This document shows, one piece after another, positions 28,327 through 37,124 of a stretch of 64,000 bases of DNA. The DNA is taken from the NCBI RefSeq assembly GCF_016458235.1, contig NZ_JAEMHK010000007.1, positions 62,001 through 126,000 on the forward strand, written 5' to 3'. Every line of letters begins with the position of its first letter. Within the stretch, counting starts at the first letter, position 1. The stretch comes from Geomonas propionica (GTDB taxonomy: Bacteria > Desulfobacterota > Desulfuromonadia > Geobacterales > Geobacteraceae). The translations under genes were made by a program, and so were the position numbers. The notes under the pieces are model-generated. The model did no database searches, was not told the origin of the DNA, and saw only the letters and a list, made by a program, of their open reading frames with translations.

Positions 28327-28596
28327 TCAGTAGTGGTAGCGGGCCTGGAGGAAATCAACCCGGTCGTCGCTGACCAGGTACACCAGCCGATGCTCTTGGG
28401 TGAGACGGCGGGACCAGACGCCGGGGGAGAGGTACTTTAGGGGTTCGGGTTTGCCGATACCTTGGAAAGGGTCCCGCATCACCGCCTCCACCAGTGACAG
28501 AGCTCGCAGCGCCGTCTTGCGGTCCACCTTCACCCAATGGCGCAGGTCTTCGCGAAACTCCGGGTGGAATATCGCTTCACGGTGTTTAGGCGCCAA
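28327..28596 (-). CDS. YoeB/Txe-family toxin, second copy
   Basis: This 89-residue toxin shows the full YoeB pattern: MRDPFQGIGKPEPLKYL, GVWSRRLTQEHRLVYLV and a terminal ARYHY, so the His-Tyr end that the first copy has lost is intact here. Its start overlaps the end of the antitoxin gene by 11 bp. By family it should cleave mRNA at the ribosomal A site. The two toxins share layout but differ clearly in sequence, so this is not a recent tandem duplication. Confidence 0.92.
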   Translation of the reverse strand: MAPKHREAIFHPEFREDLRHWVKVDRKTALRALSLVEAVMRDPFQGIGKPEPLKYLSPGVWSRRLTQEHRLVYLVSDDRVDFLQARYHY

Positions 28597-28864
28597 CGCC
28601 CAGCTCCGTTCGGAGCGCGTCGACCGTTTCCGGCTCGCCCTCCCGCTTCAGGGCACGTTCCAGCGCCGTCAGCAGCCGTTGCGCGTTCTTGGGCGAGCGC
28701 ATCAGGTGCGCCGTCTCGACCAGGCTGGCCAGTTCGTCCGCAGCTATCATGGCGACGCTCTCGCCGCTGCGGCGATCGATGATGACGATCTCGCGGTTCT
28801 TGGTCACTTCATCGCAAAGCCCGGCCAGGTTGGCCCGGGCGTTGGTGTAGGTGGTCTTCAACAT
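28586..28864 (-). CDS. YefM/Phd-family antitoxin, second copy
   Basis: This 92-residue protein starts MLKTTYTNARANLAGLCDEVTKNREIVIIDRRSGESVAMIAADE, the Phd/YefM DNA-binding fold, with a longer toxin-binding tail than the first copy (RALKREGEPETVDALRTELG). GGGAGG lies 7 nt before this ATG; a longer upstream frame starts inside the promoter palindromes and is rejected. Two TGTAC-containing motifs (28885-28890 and ~28899-28903) precede the gene. Confidence 0.92.
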   Translation of the reverse strand: MLKTTYTNARANLAGLCDEVTKNREIVIIDRRSGESVAMIAADELASLVETAHLMRSPKNAQRLLTALERALKREGEPETVDALRTELGVGA

Positions 28865-28882
28865 GTGCCGCCTCCCTGGCGA

Positions 28883-28906
28883 GTTGTACAGCAGTACCGT
28901 ACAGCA
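28883..28906. promoter_or_regulatory. Candidate operator of the second YefM-type antitoxin
   Basis: TTGTACAGCA and CCGTACAGCA form two TGTACA-like cores 14 bp apart, ~20 bp upstream of the antitoxin start. The first core is a perfect TGTACA (28885-28890). Confidence 0.55.
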
Positions 28907-28949
28907 ACACCTTCTTTTTGGCAAGAGCCAACAGGAGGTTCCCGGTTCC

Positions 28950-29378
28950 TCAGGTGTTTTCTATTTCCACCACGTCGATCTGCAGCACGATCTCTTCGCC
29001 GGCCAGGTGCGGGTTGCGGTCCAGGTTCACTCCCTTTTCAGTGGTGACGATGCTGAACTCGTCCGAGGTCCCCTGGTTCACCACCTCGCGCTGCATCTCG
29101 GTCACGCTGCCGCCGATGGGAGCGGCCGAGTCGCGGGAGAAGCGGGACACTGCGGAAGGGTCGCGGCGCCCGTAGGCCTTGTCCGGCGGCAGGGTGACCC
29201 GCTTCGATTCACCCGCCGACATCCCTTCCAGCGCCTCCTCCAGCCCCCGCATCACCTTCCCCTGGCCCACCGTGATAAGCAGAGGGTCTCCCCCCGCCGT
29301 CGATTCGACTACCTCGCCGTTTTTGCGCTGGGTCGTGTAATGCACCCGCACCGTACTGCCGTACTTTACCGTTGGCAT
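28950..29378 (-). CDS. FKBP-type peptidyl-prolyl isomerase (SlyD-like)
   Basis: This 142-residue protein starts VKYGSTVRVHYTTQRKNGEVVEST with the FKBP core and MRGLEEALEGMSAGESKRVTLPPDKAYG, where the FK506-binding fold is interrupted by an insert-in-flap region (~65-120), as in SlyD. It has no signal peptide and no His-rich metal tail. Such proteins isomerise proline bonds and act as chaperones in the cytoplasm. The following minus-strand gene is unrelated. Confidence 0.9.
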   Translation of the reverse strand: MPTVKYGSTVRVHYTTQRKNGEVVESTAGGDPLLITVGQGKVMRGLEEALEGMSAGESKRVTLPPDKAYGRRDPSAVSRFSRDSAAPIGGSVTEMQREVVNQGTSDEFSIVTTEKGVNLDRNPHLAGEEIVLQIDVVEIENT

Positions 29379-29432
29379 GTGCCACCTCCCTTGATCGGAT
29401 CTCCTCCCAGCCGTCAGCCGCCAGCCGCCCTT

Positions 29433-30806
29433 TCAATCGTACCCGGAGAAACCGTCCACTTCCACGTGCTCCAGCAGGCGCCCAAGATACCGGGATTTCA
29501 GCTGTTCGCTCGCCATGAGCCTCTTGATAGGCGGCAACCTGAGGATGGCCCCTAGTATGGCCGCCATGGCGCGATGGCTCAGGTAGGCCTGGTTGTCGAA
29601 GATGAGGTTTTGCAGCTTGCCGCGCTCGATCGCCATGAGCACCAGGCGGTGCGCCGTGTTCACCGGCGTCAGGACGCGCCTGGCGCGGCTGGTGAGCCGG
29701 ATGGCGCCGGCGGGGCAGGCGCGTACGCAGACCCCGCACCCCAGGCAGAAGTCGGTGGCGGCCCGCGCCTTCCGGCCGCCCCCCTCCCGACCTCCCCCCT
29801 CCGGGGTGAGGAGCTGTACGGACATCCCCTCCCCCGGAGGGGGAGGGTCAGGGAGGGGGGACAGTGTTTCTTCGGCTTCCATGGTGATCGCGTCGACCGG
29901 GCAGCTGGCGGCGCACTTGCCGCATCCGGTGCAGCGATGGGCCGCCGTGGTCTGTACGAAGTTTGTGCTGTACATGGCGTTGGGAATGGCGAGCCTGCGG
30001 GTGGCGATGAGCCCCTCGCAGCAGCAGCGGCAGCAGTTGCAGATGAAGTTCACCCGCTGCTGCACGTTGTCCGCGCACTGCACGAGGTTCAGGTCGCGCG
30101 CCTTTTGCAGCAGGTCCAGCCCCTCCGCGCTCTCCACTCGGCGCGCCACGCCGCGCCGCAGCAGCGACTGCGCCGCCAGGTTCAGGGTCAGGCAGATGTC
30201 CAGCGGCGCGTCGCAGGCACGCCCCACGTGCGCCATCTTCTGCCGACAGTAGCAAAGCCCCACCGCTATGTGGCTGGCGCTCTTGATCACCTCGCTGGCC
30301 CGCTCGTAATCGAGCACCTGGCACGCCTTCTCGTCCGGAATCGCCTCCTCGTTCACTAACACCCGCCCCAGCGAGGTCTCGCCGCCGGCAAAGAGGTCGC
30401 GGATGAAGGCATCTTCGACGTTGATGTAGTGGAAAAAGAGGCGGGACAACTCCTGCTGGTCCAGGTCCGGGCGCATCCGCATCAGCGAGAACTCGAAGAA
30501 CCCCGCCATCGGGGGAGGAAGGATGTAGACCATCCTGCCGTCGCGCTCGATGTCGAGCAGCAGCGAGCGCGAGGCGAGCTGCTCCAGCAGGGCGCGCGTC
30601 TGCTGGACGGGGAGGTTCCAGACCCTGGCCGCCCTGGCCGCCGAAAACGGGCGCAGCGGCAACATGCTCAAAAGCGTCGCCTCCCGCTCGTTGCACAACA
30701 GGGAGAAGATCCTCAGCAGGAGATCGGAGTCGGGCGCGCCCTGCGGGAACAGGTTCACCCGCCGCATCAGGCGATGATAACCGTCGTTTGATCGCTGCTC
30801 TGGCAC
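29433..30806 (-). CDS. 4Fe-4S ferredoxin-domain protein with helix-turn-helix-like N-terminus
   Basis: This 457-residue protein has an N-terminal region that looks like a winged-helix (RAARVWNLPVQQTRALLEQLASRSLLL), a mid-region with clustered Cys (LCYCRQ, FICNCCRCCCEG), and two 4Fe-4S motifs, CTGCGKCAASCPVDA and CLGCGVCVRACPAGA. Between the motifs is a ~30-residue low-complexity stretch (PDPPPPGEG... TPEGGGREGGG) encoded by a palindrome (29780-29865) that looks like an in-frame inserted repeat. The GTG start (30804-30806) has AGGAG 7 nt upstream. It may be a redox sensor or an electron-transfer protein; the substrate is unknown. Confidence 0.8.
   Translation of the reverse strand: MPEQRSNDGYHRLMRRVNLFPQGAPDSDLLLRIFSLLCNEREATLLSMLPLRPFSAARAARVWNLPVQQTRALLEQLASRSLLLDIERDGRMVYILPPPMAGFFEFSLMRMRPDLDQQELSRLFFHYINVEDAFIRDLFAGGETSLGRVLVNEEAIPDEKACQVLDYERASEVIKSASHIAVGLCYCRQKMAHVGRACDAPLDICLTLNLAAQSLLRRGVARRVESAEGLDLLQKARDLNLVQCADNVQQRVNFICNCCRCCCEGLIATRRLAIPNAMYSTNFVQTTAAHRCTGCGKCAASCPVDAITMEAEETLSPLPDPPPPGEGMSVQLLTPEGGGREGGGRKARAATDFCLGCGVCVRACPAGAIRLTSRARRVLTPVNTAHRLVLMAIERGKLQNLIFDNQAYLSHRAMAAILGAILRLPPIKRLMASEQLKSRYLGRLLEHVEVDGFSGYD
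29780..29865. repeat. Palindromic insert inside the 4Fe-4S gene
   Basis: C-rich and G-rich arms (CCCCCTCCGGGG and CCCTCCCCCGGAGGGGGAGG) fold back on each other. It is in frame and adds about 30 Pro/Gly/Glu residues between the two cluster motifs, in a place where related ferredoxin domains have a short loop. Confidence 0.6.
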
Positions 30807-31046
30807 GGTGCGGCTCCTTTTATTAAAAAAAGACAATGTGCCAGTATAACAGTCCGCCCACGGCAGGCAACCGCCGGTAATGGTCACCACTCCCTAGGCT
30901 TTTCCGGCGTTTTCTTTCGTTATTCCTGACCTTGCTAATTAAAGATCCCCCCTCCGGCGCCGAAGAGGAAAAAAGCGGCTGACGCGGTCCGCGGCCCCCC
31001 GTGCCGGGCCGCCTGGTCCGGTGCTGGCGAGGAGCGCCCTCTGATC

Positions 31047-34000
31047 ATGAAGAAACTGAGCCTGACAACCAAGATGAGCCTCATGGTGTCCCTGCTGGTG
31101 ACGCTGGTGCTCTCCTTCATGACGCTGTGCGCGGCGTGGTTCCTGGAGAAGCAGTACCAGGAGACCGTGTCGGAGCAGCAGTTCTCCATGGTCACTTCCA
31201 TGGCCGGCGAGATCGACAGCAAGATGCGCATCACCCAGCTTCAGCTCGAGGCCCTCGCCAAAACCATTCCGCACCGGCTCTTCAACAGCCCGTTGCTGGC
31301 CCAGCGTTTCCTGGAACAGCGACCGGATACCCTGGCCCTTTTCGACAGCGACATCTTCATCTTCGACGCCAAGGGGAAGCTCCTGGCGGTCAATCCCCTG
31401 GAAAAGAGACTGATCGGCCGGGATTACTCCTTCCGTGACTTCTACCGCGAGGCCGCCCGCCTTAAAAAGCCCGTCATCTCCGACCCCTTCATCTCCACCC
31501 AGGCGCACCGTCACCCCACGGTCGCCTTCGTGGTCCCGGTGCTGGACGGCAAGGGGAACATGCTGGGGATGATCGGCGGCATGATCGACCTGTACAAGGA
31601 CAACTTCCTGGGCAAACTCGCCCACGACCGGGTGGGCAAAAACGGCTATCTCTACCTTTTCAACAGGGAGCGCGTCGTCATCACCCATCCGGACCAGGAG
31701 CGTATCCTGAAGCGTCTTCCCACGCCGGGCACCAACCCCCTTTTGGACCGTGCCGCGGCCGGCTACGAGGGGGCCGGGGAAACGGTCACCTCGCGCGGCC
31801 TCCCCGCGGTGGCTGCCTTCAAGCGTCTCAACAGCACGGAGTGGATCCTCGCATCGAACTTTCCCCTCACCGAGGCCTACGCGCCGGTGCGGGAGGCCAA
31901 GGTGCTCCTGGCGGCCGGGCTGGTGGCGGCCCTGGCCGGAAGCGTCCTGGTCTGCCTGCTGTTCATGAGGGGGCTGACGGCGCCTTTGGTGACCTTCATC
32001 CGCCACGTGGAGGGGATCAGCGACCAGGACCGGGAGCTGGAGCCGGTGGTGATCCGGACCGGGGACGAGATCGGCACCCTGGCCGACGCTTTCAACCGCA
32101 TGATCCAGGACCTGCGCCGGCAGAAGGAATCGGCGCGCGAGCTGCGGCTGGCCATCGACCAGGCGCCGGTGACGGTCATGGTCACCGACCGCGATGGCCG
32201 CATCGAATACGTCAATCCCCATTTCAGCAAGGTGACCGGCTACAGCGCCGAGGAGGTGCTGGGGGAGAATCCCCGGATCGTGAAATCGGGGTGGCACCCT
32301 CCCGAGTTCTACGCCGAGATGTGGCAGACGGTGCTCTCCGGGCGCACGTGGCACGGCGAGATGCGCAACCGGCGCAAGAACGGCGACCTCTACTGGGAAA
32401 GCGCCTCGATCGCCTCGGTAACGGGTGACAAAGGCGAGATCACCAACTTTGTGGCGGTGAAGGAGGACATCACCGAGAGAAAATGGGCTGAGGAGGCGCT
32501 GATCAGAAGCGACGAGCGCATCAGGCTCCTTTTGGAGTCGACCGCGGAGGCGATCTTCGGGATGGACCTCCTCGGCAACTGCACCTTCGCCAACCGCGCC
32601 TGCGCCGCGTTGCTCGGCTACTCCGGCACCGACGAGCTGCTGGGGAAGAACATGCACCTGCTCATCCACCACACCGCTTCCGACGGCTCTCCGTACCCGG
32701 TGCAGGAGTGTCCGCTCTACCGCGTGCTGGGGGGAACCCAGGGGATGCACAACGACGACCAGGTCTTCTGGCGCGCCGACGGCACCAGTTTCGCTGTCGA
32801 GTACTGGTCCTATCCGCAGCTGCAGGATGGTGAAGTGGTGGGCGGGGTAGTGACCTTCTTCGACATCGCCGAGAGGAAACGGGCGGAAGAGGAGCTGCGC
32901 CGCGCCACCGAGGCGGCCGAGTCGGCCACCCGCGCCAAGAGCGAGTTCCTGGCCAACATGAGTCACGAGATCCGCACCCCCATGAACGCGGCGCTCGGCA
33001 TGCTCTACCTGTTGCGGCAGACCGAACTCTCCGAACAGCAGAAGGATTACCTGGACAAGGCGCAGAGCGCCTCGGGGGTGCTGCTGCGCGTCATTAACGA
33101 CATCCTCGACTTCTCCAAGATAGAGGCGGGAAAGATGGAGCTCGAGCGCATCCCGTTCCGGCTGGAGCAGGTGCTCTCCGACCTGCAGAACGTGGTCGGG
33201 GCGATCCTGCGGGACAAGGAGATCGAGTTCGCGGTCACCGCCGGCGCGGGCATCCCGGAGCTCCTGGTGGGGGACCCGCTCCGGCTGGGGCAGGTGCTGT
33301 TGAACCTCGCCGGCAACGCCATCAAGTTCACCGACAAAGGGAAGGTCGAGGTCGGGGTAGCGCTCGTGGCCGTGGAACAGGGGTACGCGACGCTGCGCTT
33401 CTCGGTCACGGACACCGGGATCGGCATGGACGCCAGCCAGCGGGAGGGGCTCTTCACCCCATTCACCCAGGCCGACAACTCCACCACCCGCCGCTACGGC
33501 GGCACCGGCCTCGGTCTCGCCATCTGCCGCGAGATGGTACAGCTCATGGAGGGGCAGATGGCGGTGGAGAGCGAGCCGGGGCGCGGCAGCACCTTCAGCT
33601 TCATGGCCCGTTTCGGGATATCCCAGCCGGGACAGGCTTCGCTCCCTGAGACCCCGGCCGGGGGGGAAGCCGCCCTGGCCGCGGCCGGCATGCGCGTCCT
33701 CCTGGTGGAGGACAACCCGATCAACCAGGAGGTGGCCCGGTTCATCCTGGAGCGGGGCGGGGTCACCGTCGAACTGGCCCGTAACGGCGCGGAGGCGCTT
33801 TCCATGGTGCACGCCCCCGGGGCGGAGTACCATGCCGTGCTCATGGACGTGCACATGCCGGTGATGGACGGGCTGGAGGCGACCCGGCGCATGCGGCTCG
33901 ACCCCGCACTGGAGCGGCTCCCCATTATCGCCATGACCGCCAGCGCCCTGCCGGGGGAACGCCTGCTCTGCCGCGAGGCGGGCATGAACGACCAGGTGGA

Positions 34001-34724
34001 CAAGCCGATCAACGTGCCGGGGCTCTTCGCGACCCTGAGGCGCTGGGTGGGGACGCAGTCGGTGCATCCGGAGCCGGCGGCGCTGGACGCGGCGCCAGGC
34101 ACCGAGGAGGAACTTCCCGACTACCTGCCCGGACTGGACCTGCAGCGGGCCAAGGCCAGGCTCCAGGACGGCAAGCTCCTGAAGAAGCTCCTGGTCCGCT
34201 TCCATCGGGACAACGAGGAACTGGTGCGCCGGATCGCGGCGGCCGCCGGCGCGGGCGACCTGAAAGAGGCCCGGCGCCTGATCCACACGGTCAAGGGGAG
34301 CGCGGGGAACCTGGGCGCGATCTGGCTCGGCAGCGCCGCCGCCTCGCTGGAGCTGGCTCTGCAGGGTAACGACGCCAGCCTGGTCCACGAGACCCTGGAG
34401 CGTTTTGCGGAGAAGCTGGAGGAGGTGATGGCCTCCGTCGGGCGGCTGCAAGGGGAGGTAAGCGCCACCGCCGCGAGGTTGGCTGGTACCGCTTCGGTGC
34501 GCATCGAATGCGATGATCCCGAGCCGGTGACCGCCTTGGCCCGCACCCTGACACGGCTGCTGGCGAGCCAGAACATGAGTGCCCTGGCGGTGTGGGAGGA
34601 GATGCGCCCCCTGCTGGCGGGGGAGTTGTCGCAGCGGCTGGATGCCGCGCTGCAGGCGCTTGATTTCGGCGACGCCGGCGTCATTTTACGGGACATCATC
34701 GAACAGCTGGAGCTAAGGATATGA
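31047..34724 (+). CDS. Hybrid sensor histidine kinase with Cache, HAMP, PAS, REC and Hpt domains
   Basis: This 1,225-residue protein has TM1 (~11-33), a periplasmic dCache-like sensor (FSDRDYS-type region RLIGRDYSFRDFYREA), TM2 (~290-312), HAMP, PAS (~360-470, VNPHFSKVTGYSAEEVLGENPRI), a second PAS (~485-610), HisKA with His640 (SHEIRTPMN), HATPase (NAIKFTDKGK, GTGLGLAI), a REC domain with Asp934 (VLMDVHMPVMDG) and a C-terminal Hpt with His1080 (LIHTVKGSAGNLGA). The phosphate path would be His640 to Asp934 to His1080 and out to another receiver. The overlapping downstream REC-GGDEF gene is the obvious target (4-bp overlap). Confidence 0.93.
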   Translation: MKKLSLTTKMSLMVSLLVTLVLSFMTLCAAWFLEKQYQETVSEQQFSMVTSMAGEIDSKMRITQLQLEALAKTIPHRLFNSPLLAQRFLEQRPDTLALFDSDIFIFDAKGKLLAVNPLEKRLIGRDYSFRDFYREAARLKKPVISDPFISTQAHRHPTVAFVVPVLDGKGNMLGMIGGMIDLYKDNFLGKLAHDRVGKNGYLYLFNRERVVITHPDQERILKRLPTPGTNPLLDRAAAGYEGAGETVTSRGLPAVAAFKRLNSTEWILASNFPLTEAYAPVREAKVLLAAGLVAALAGSVLVCLLFMRGLTAPLVTFIRHVEGISDQDRELEPVVIRTGDEIGTLADAFNRMIQDLRRQKESARELRLAIDQAPVTVMVTDRDGRIEYVNPHFSKVTGYSAEEVLGENPRIVKSGWHPPEFYAEMWQTVLSGRTWHGEMRNRRKNGDLYWESASIASVTGDKGEITNFVAVKEDITERKWAEEALIRSDERIRLLLESTAEAIFGMDLLGNCTFANRACAALLGYSGTDELLGKNMHLLIHHTASDGSPYPVQECPLYRVLGGTQGMHNDDQVFWRADGTSFAVEYWSYPQLQDGEVVGGVVTFFDIAERKRAEEELRRATEAAESATRAKSEFLANMSHEIRTPMNAALGMLYLLRQTELSEQQKDYLDKAQSASGVLLRVINDILDFSKIEAGKMELERIPFRLEQVLSDLQNVVGAILRDKEIEFAVTAGAGIPELLVGDPLRLGQVLLNLAGNAIKFTDKGKVEVGVALVAVEQGYATLRFSVTDTGIGMDASQREGLFTPFTQADNSTTRRYGGTGLGLAICREMVQLMEGQMAVESEPGRGSTFSFMARFGISQPGQASLPETPAGGEAALAAAGMRVLLVEDNPINQEVARFILERGGVTVELARNGAEALSMVHAPGAEYHAVLMDVHMPVMDGLEATRRMRLDPALERLPIIAMTASALPGERLLCREAGMNDQVDKPINVPGLFATLRRWVGTQSVHPEPAALDAAPGTEEELPDYLPGLDLQRAKARLQDGKLLKKLLVRFHRDNEELVRRIAAAAGAGDLKEARRLIHTVKGSAGNLGAIWLGSAAASLELALQGNDASLVHETLERFAEKLEEVMASVGRLQGEVSATAARLAGTASVRIECDDPEPVTALARTLTRLLASQNMSALAVWEEMRPLLAGELSQRLDAALQALDFGDAGVILRDIIEQLELRI

Positions 34725-35686
34725 GCGTCGAGGGAGCGGAAGAAGCAGGAAGAGGCAAAATCCTGATCGTGGACGACACCACGGCCAACATCGAGATCCT
34801 GTACAAGATCTTGAAGGGGGAGTTCGACGTGCTGTTCGCCAAGAGCGGCGCGGACGGCGTGCGCATGGTGCGGGAGCAAACCCCGGACCTGGTGCTCTTG
34901 GACATCATGATGCCCGACATGGACGGCTACCAGGTCTGCCGCGTCCTGAAGCAGGACCCGGCGACGGCGCACATCCCGGTGGTGTTCGTGACCGCCATGG
35001 GCAACGACGAGGACGAGGCCAGGGGACTGGAAGAGGGGGCCATTGACTACCTCACCAAGCCGATTCGCCCCGCCATCGTGGTGGCGCGGGTGCGCAACCA
35101 CCTGGAGCTGAAGCGCAGGGGGGACCTGCTGGAAAAGCTCAGTACGGAGCTGGCACGGAAGAACCGGGAGCTGGAGGAACTGGCGCGCCAGGATGGCCTG
35201 ACCGGGATCGCCAACCGGCGTCATTTCGACGAGTCACTGCGTTCGGAGATCCAGCGCGCCGCGCGCAACGGGCGCAACCTCTCGCTCATCATGTGCGACA
35301 TAGACCACTTCAAGAGGTTCAACGACCTCTACGGCCATTTCGCCGGGGACAAGTGCCTGCAACTGGTGGGGGAACTGCTCAGGAAGAGTTTCAAGCGCGC
35401 CGGAGAGGTGGTGGCACGCTACGGCGGCGAGGAGTTCACCGTTATCCTGCCCGACACCAGCGGCGAGCTGGCGGGGCACCTGGCCGAGCGGCTCAGGCTG
35501 GAACTGCTCGCGCAGGCCCTGCCGCACGGCCAGTCGGAGTTCGGCATAGTCACCATGAGCCTGGGCGTGGCGGGAGTGCTGGTGGGGCGGGAGAACGACC
35601 AGGAGTGGTTCATAACCGCCGCCGACGAGGCCATGTACCGTTCCAAGGAGGAGGGGAGGAACCGGGTCTCGGTCTGGGGTCAGTAA
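34721..35686 (+). CDS. Response regulator with GGDEF domain (diguanylate cyclase)
   Basis: This 321-residue protein has an N-terminal REC domain with phospho-acceptor Asp61 (LVLLDIMMPDMDG) and Lys in YLTKPI, a short coiled linker, and a GGDEF domain with an intact GGEEF (235-239), so it should make c-di-GMP. The inhibitory I-site position reads RAGE instead of RxxD, five residues before GGEEF, so product feedback may be weak. Overlap with the Hpt-containing kinase gene suggests a dedicated phosphorelay. Its c-di-GMP could feed the LapD-like receptor ~30 kb away, but this is only inference. It overlaps the convergent cobO-like gene by 7 bp. Confidence 0.93.
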   Translation: MSVEGAEEAGRGKILIVDDTTANIEILYKILKGEFDVLFAKSGADGVRMVREQTPDLVLLDIMMPDMDGYQVCRVLKQDPATAHIPVVFVTAMGNDEDEARGLEEGAIDYLTKPIRPAIVVARVRNHLELKRRGDLLEKLSTELARKNRELEELARQDGLTGIANRRHFDESLRSEIQRAARNGRNLSLIMCDIDHFKRFNDLYGHFAGDKCLQLVGELLRKSFKRAGEVVARYGGEEFTVILPDTSGELAGHLAERLRLELLAQALPHGQSEFGIVTMSLGVAGVLVGRENDQEWFITAADEAMYRSKEEGRNRVSVWGQ

Positions 35687-36261
35687 TCAACGCCCGGCTG
35701 CGGTTCTATTTCCTTACGGTAGGCGTGCTTCACCTCGACCACCTCGCTCACGGTGTCGGCCAACTCGATCACTAGAGGGTGCGCGTCACGCCCGGTGAGC
35801 ACGAGATGCATGAGCGGCGGCTTGCGCGACAGGATCTCCAGGACCTGTTCCAGGTCGACCAACTGCAGTTGCAGGGCGTTGTTGATCTCGTCGAGAACCA
35901 CCATGTCGAAGGCGCCCGAATCAATCTTCTCCAAGGAGAGCCGCACCGCGTCCTGCGCGTTGGCCCGGTGCTCACTCTTGGGATACGGGTTGCCCAGGAT
36001 GCCGCAGAACCCCTTGCCGGTGGTGTGCAGTTCCACCTGGTCCCCCAAAAGCTTCACCCCGTCCCATTCCCCCGCGTAGAGGTCTCCCTTCATGAACTGG
36101 ATGATGCACACCTTCATGCCGTGCCCGCAGGCGCGTAACGCCATCCCGAGCGCCGAGGTGGTCTTCCCCTTGCCGTGGCCGGTGATGACGACGGTCAGTC
36201 CCTGCTTCACCTTCGGTTCCAGCTTGTGTATTTGCAGCGGCGGGCTTCCCTGGCTTTTCAT
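35680..36261 (-). CDS. cobO: Cob(I)yrinic acid a,c-diamide adenosyltransferase (CobO/BtuR family)
   Basis: This 193-residue protein has the P-loop GHGKGKTTSALG, FMKGD and the FDMVVLDEINNAL motif of the BtuR/CobO/CobP family. The enzyme transfers the adenosyl group of ATP to Co(I) corrinoids in cobalamin synthesis or salvage. Length and motifs are standard and there is no membrane segment. No other cobalamin gene is close by. Confidence 0.93.
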   Translation of the reverse strand: MKSQGSPPLQIHKLEPKVKQGLTVVITGHGKGKTTSALGMALRACGHGMKVCIIQFMKGDLYAGEWDGVKLLGDQVELHTTGKGFCGILGNPYPKSEHRANAQDAVRLSLEKIDSGAFDMVVLDEINNALQLQLVDLEQVLEILSRKPPLMHLVLTGRDAHPLVIELADTVSEVVEVKHAYRKEIEPQPGVDY

Positions 36262-36293
36262 GATAGCGCCTCCCCGGATATTCTAACCCATTT

Positions 36294-36416
36294 AAAAGCC
36301 GTTATGCAAAGTACGCACAGATGCGCGAAGTTCGCGAAGAGAGGCTTTTGTTGTTCACGCCCAAGCCTTCTTTGCGTTCTTAGCGGATACTCCGCGTTCT
36401 TTGCGTAACCGCTTTT
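36294..36416. repeat. Long palindromic GCGGTTACGC element, copy 1
   Basis: An imperfect ~123-bp palindrome: AAAAGCCGTTATGCAAAG at one end and CTTTGCGTAACCGCTTTT at the other, with inner CGCGAAG/CTTTGCG repeats. Related copies lie at 50317-50439 and 54681-54810. It sits between two minus-strand genes. Confidence 0.7.
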
Positions 36417-36426
36417 CGGGGGGGAA

Positions 36427-37098
36427 TCAATGACAGCAGCTCTTGGCCAAGACCTTCCACAAACCAGCCACTCCCATGAGGGCGATGGCGACGCCGGCGG
36501 CGCGCAGCATGGCGTTTCTGAGGGCGCCGGAGACGGCGCTCGACGCGGTCCCGAAGCCGAGCATGACGGGAACGGTGCCCAGTCCCATGGCGGCCATGGT
36601 GGCGGCGCCGGTGACGGGGCTCCCGGTCCCGGCGGCGACCAGCAGCGGAGCGTAGACCAGCCCGCAAGGGAGCAGCCCCAGCATGAGCCCGAGCGGCAGG
36701 GAGGCGAGGGGGGAGGGGGCGGCGAGGGCGCGGCGCACCGGGGTGGTGAGAAAGCGCGCACCGGTCCCTTCCAGGGTGGAGAGGTTGAGGACGCTCAGCC
36801 CCAGTGCCGAGGAGAGCCCCACCATGATCACCATGACGTTGGCCCCCACCATGAACCAGCGAAAGACGCTCTTCATGGCCAACAGGTCGAGCGACGAACC
36901 GATCAGCCCGGCCGTGGCGCCGAGCAGGGTGTAGGTGGCGATGCGCCCGGTGTTGTAGAAGAGCTGCGACTTGAGCCGCGCAGCCAGCGCCCCCTCCTTG
37001 TCCTTCAGGGAGATGGCGGCCACGATGCCGCCGCACATCCCGATGCAGTGGAAGCTGCCGGCTAAGCCGGCCATGAACGCCAACCAGATCTGTAGCAT
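36427..37098 (-). CDS. TauE/SafE-like (UreH-domain) membrane protein of the cbb3 operon
   Basis: This 223-residue protein has six to seven membrane helices and starts LAFMAGLAGSFHCIGMCGGIVAAI, with the paired Cys/His typical of the copper-linked UreH/CcoA-neighbourhood family. A second repeat unit has LGLMLGLLPCGLVYAPL. It ends in SCCH. Genes of this family often close cco operons and are thought to help metal supply for the oxidase. It lies 95 bp after ccoS, with a repeat element in the gap. Confidence 0.82.
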   Translation of the reverse strand: MLQIWLAFMAGLAGSFHCIGMCGGIVAAISLKDKEGALAARLKSQLFYNTGRIATYTLLGATAGLIGSSLDLLAMKSVFRWFMVGANVMVIMVGLSSALGLSVLNLSTLEGTGARFLTTPVRRALAAPSPLASLPLGLMLGLLPCGLVYAPLLVAAGTGSPVTGAATMAAMGLGTVPVMLGFGTASSAVSGALRNAMLRAAGVAIALMGVAGLWKVLAKSCCH

Positions 37099-37124
37099 AG
37101 GTTCTCCGTGTAGTGGGGGGGGAG

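Noticed and set aside
30939-34451. 1,170-residue open frame on the minus strand
   Set aside because: It is antisense to the hybrid histidine kinase, whose many recognisable domains are on the plus strand. The antisense product has no domain.
36294-36416. Palindromic element read as a coding extension of neighbouring genes
   Set aside because: Open frames through it are short and shared with the other copies at 50317 and 54681, so they reflect the repeat and not a gene.
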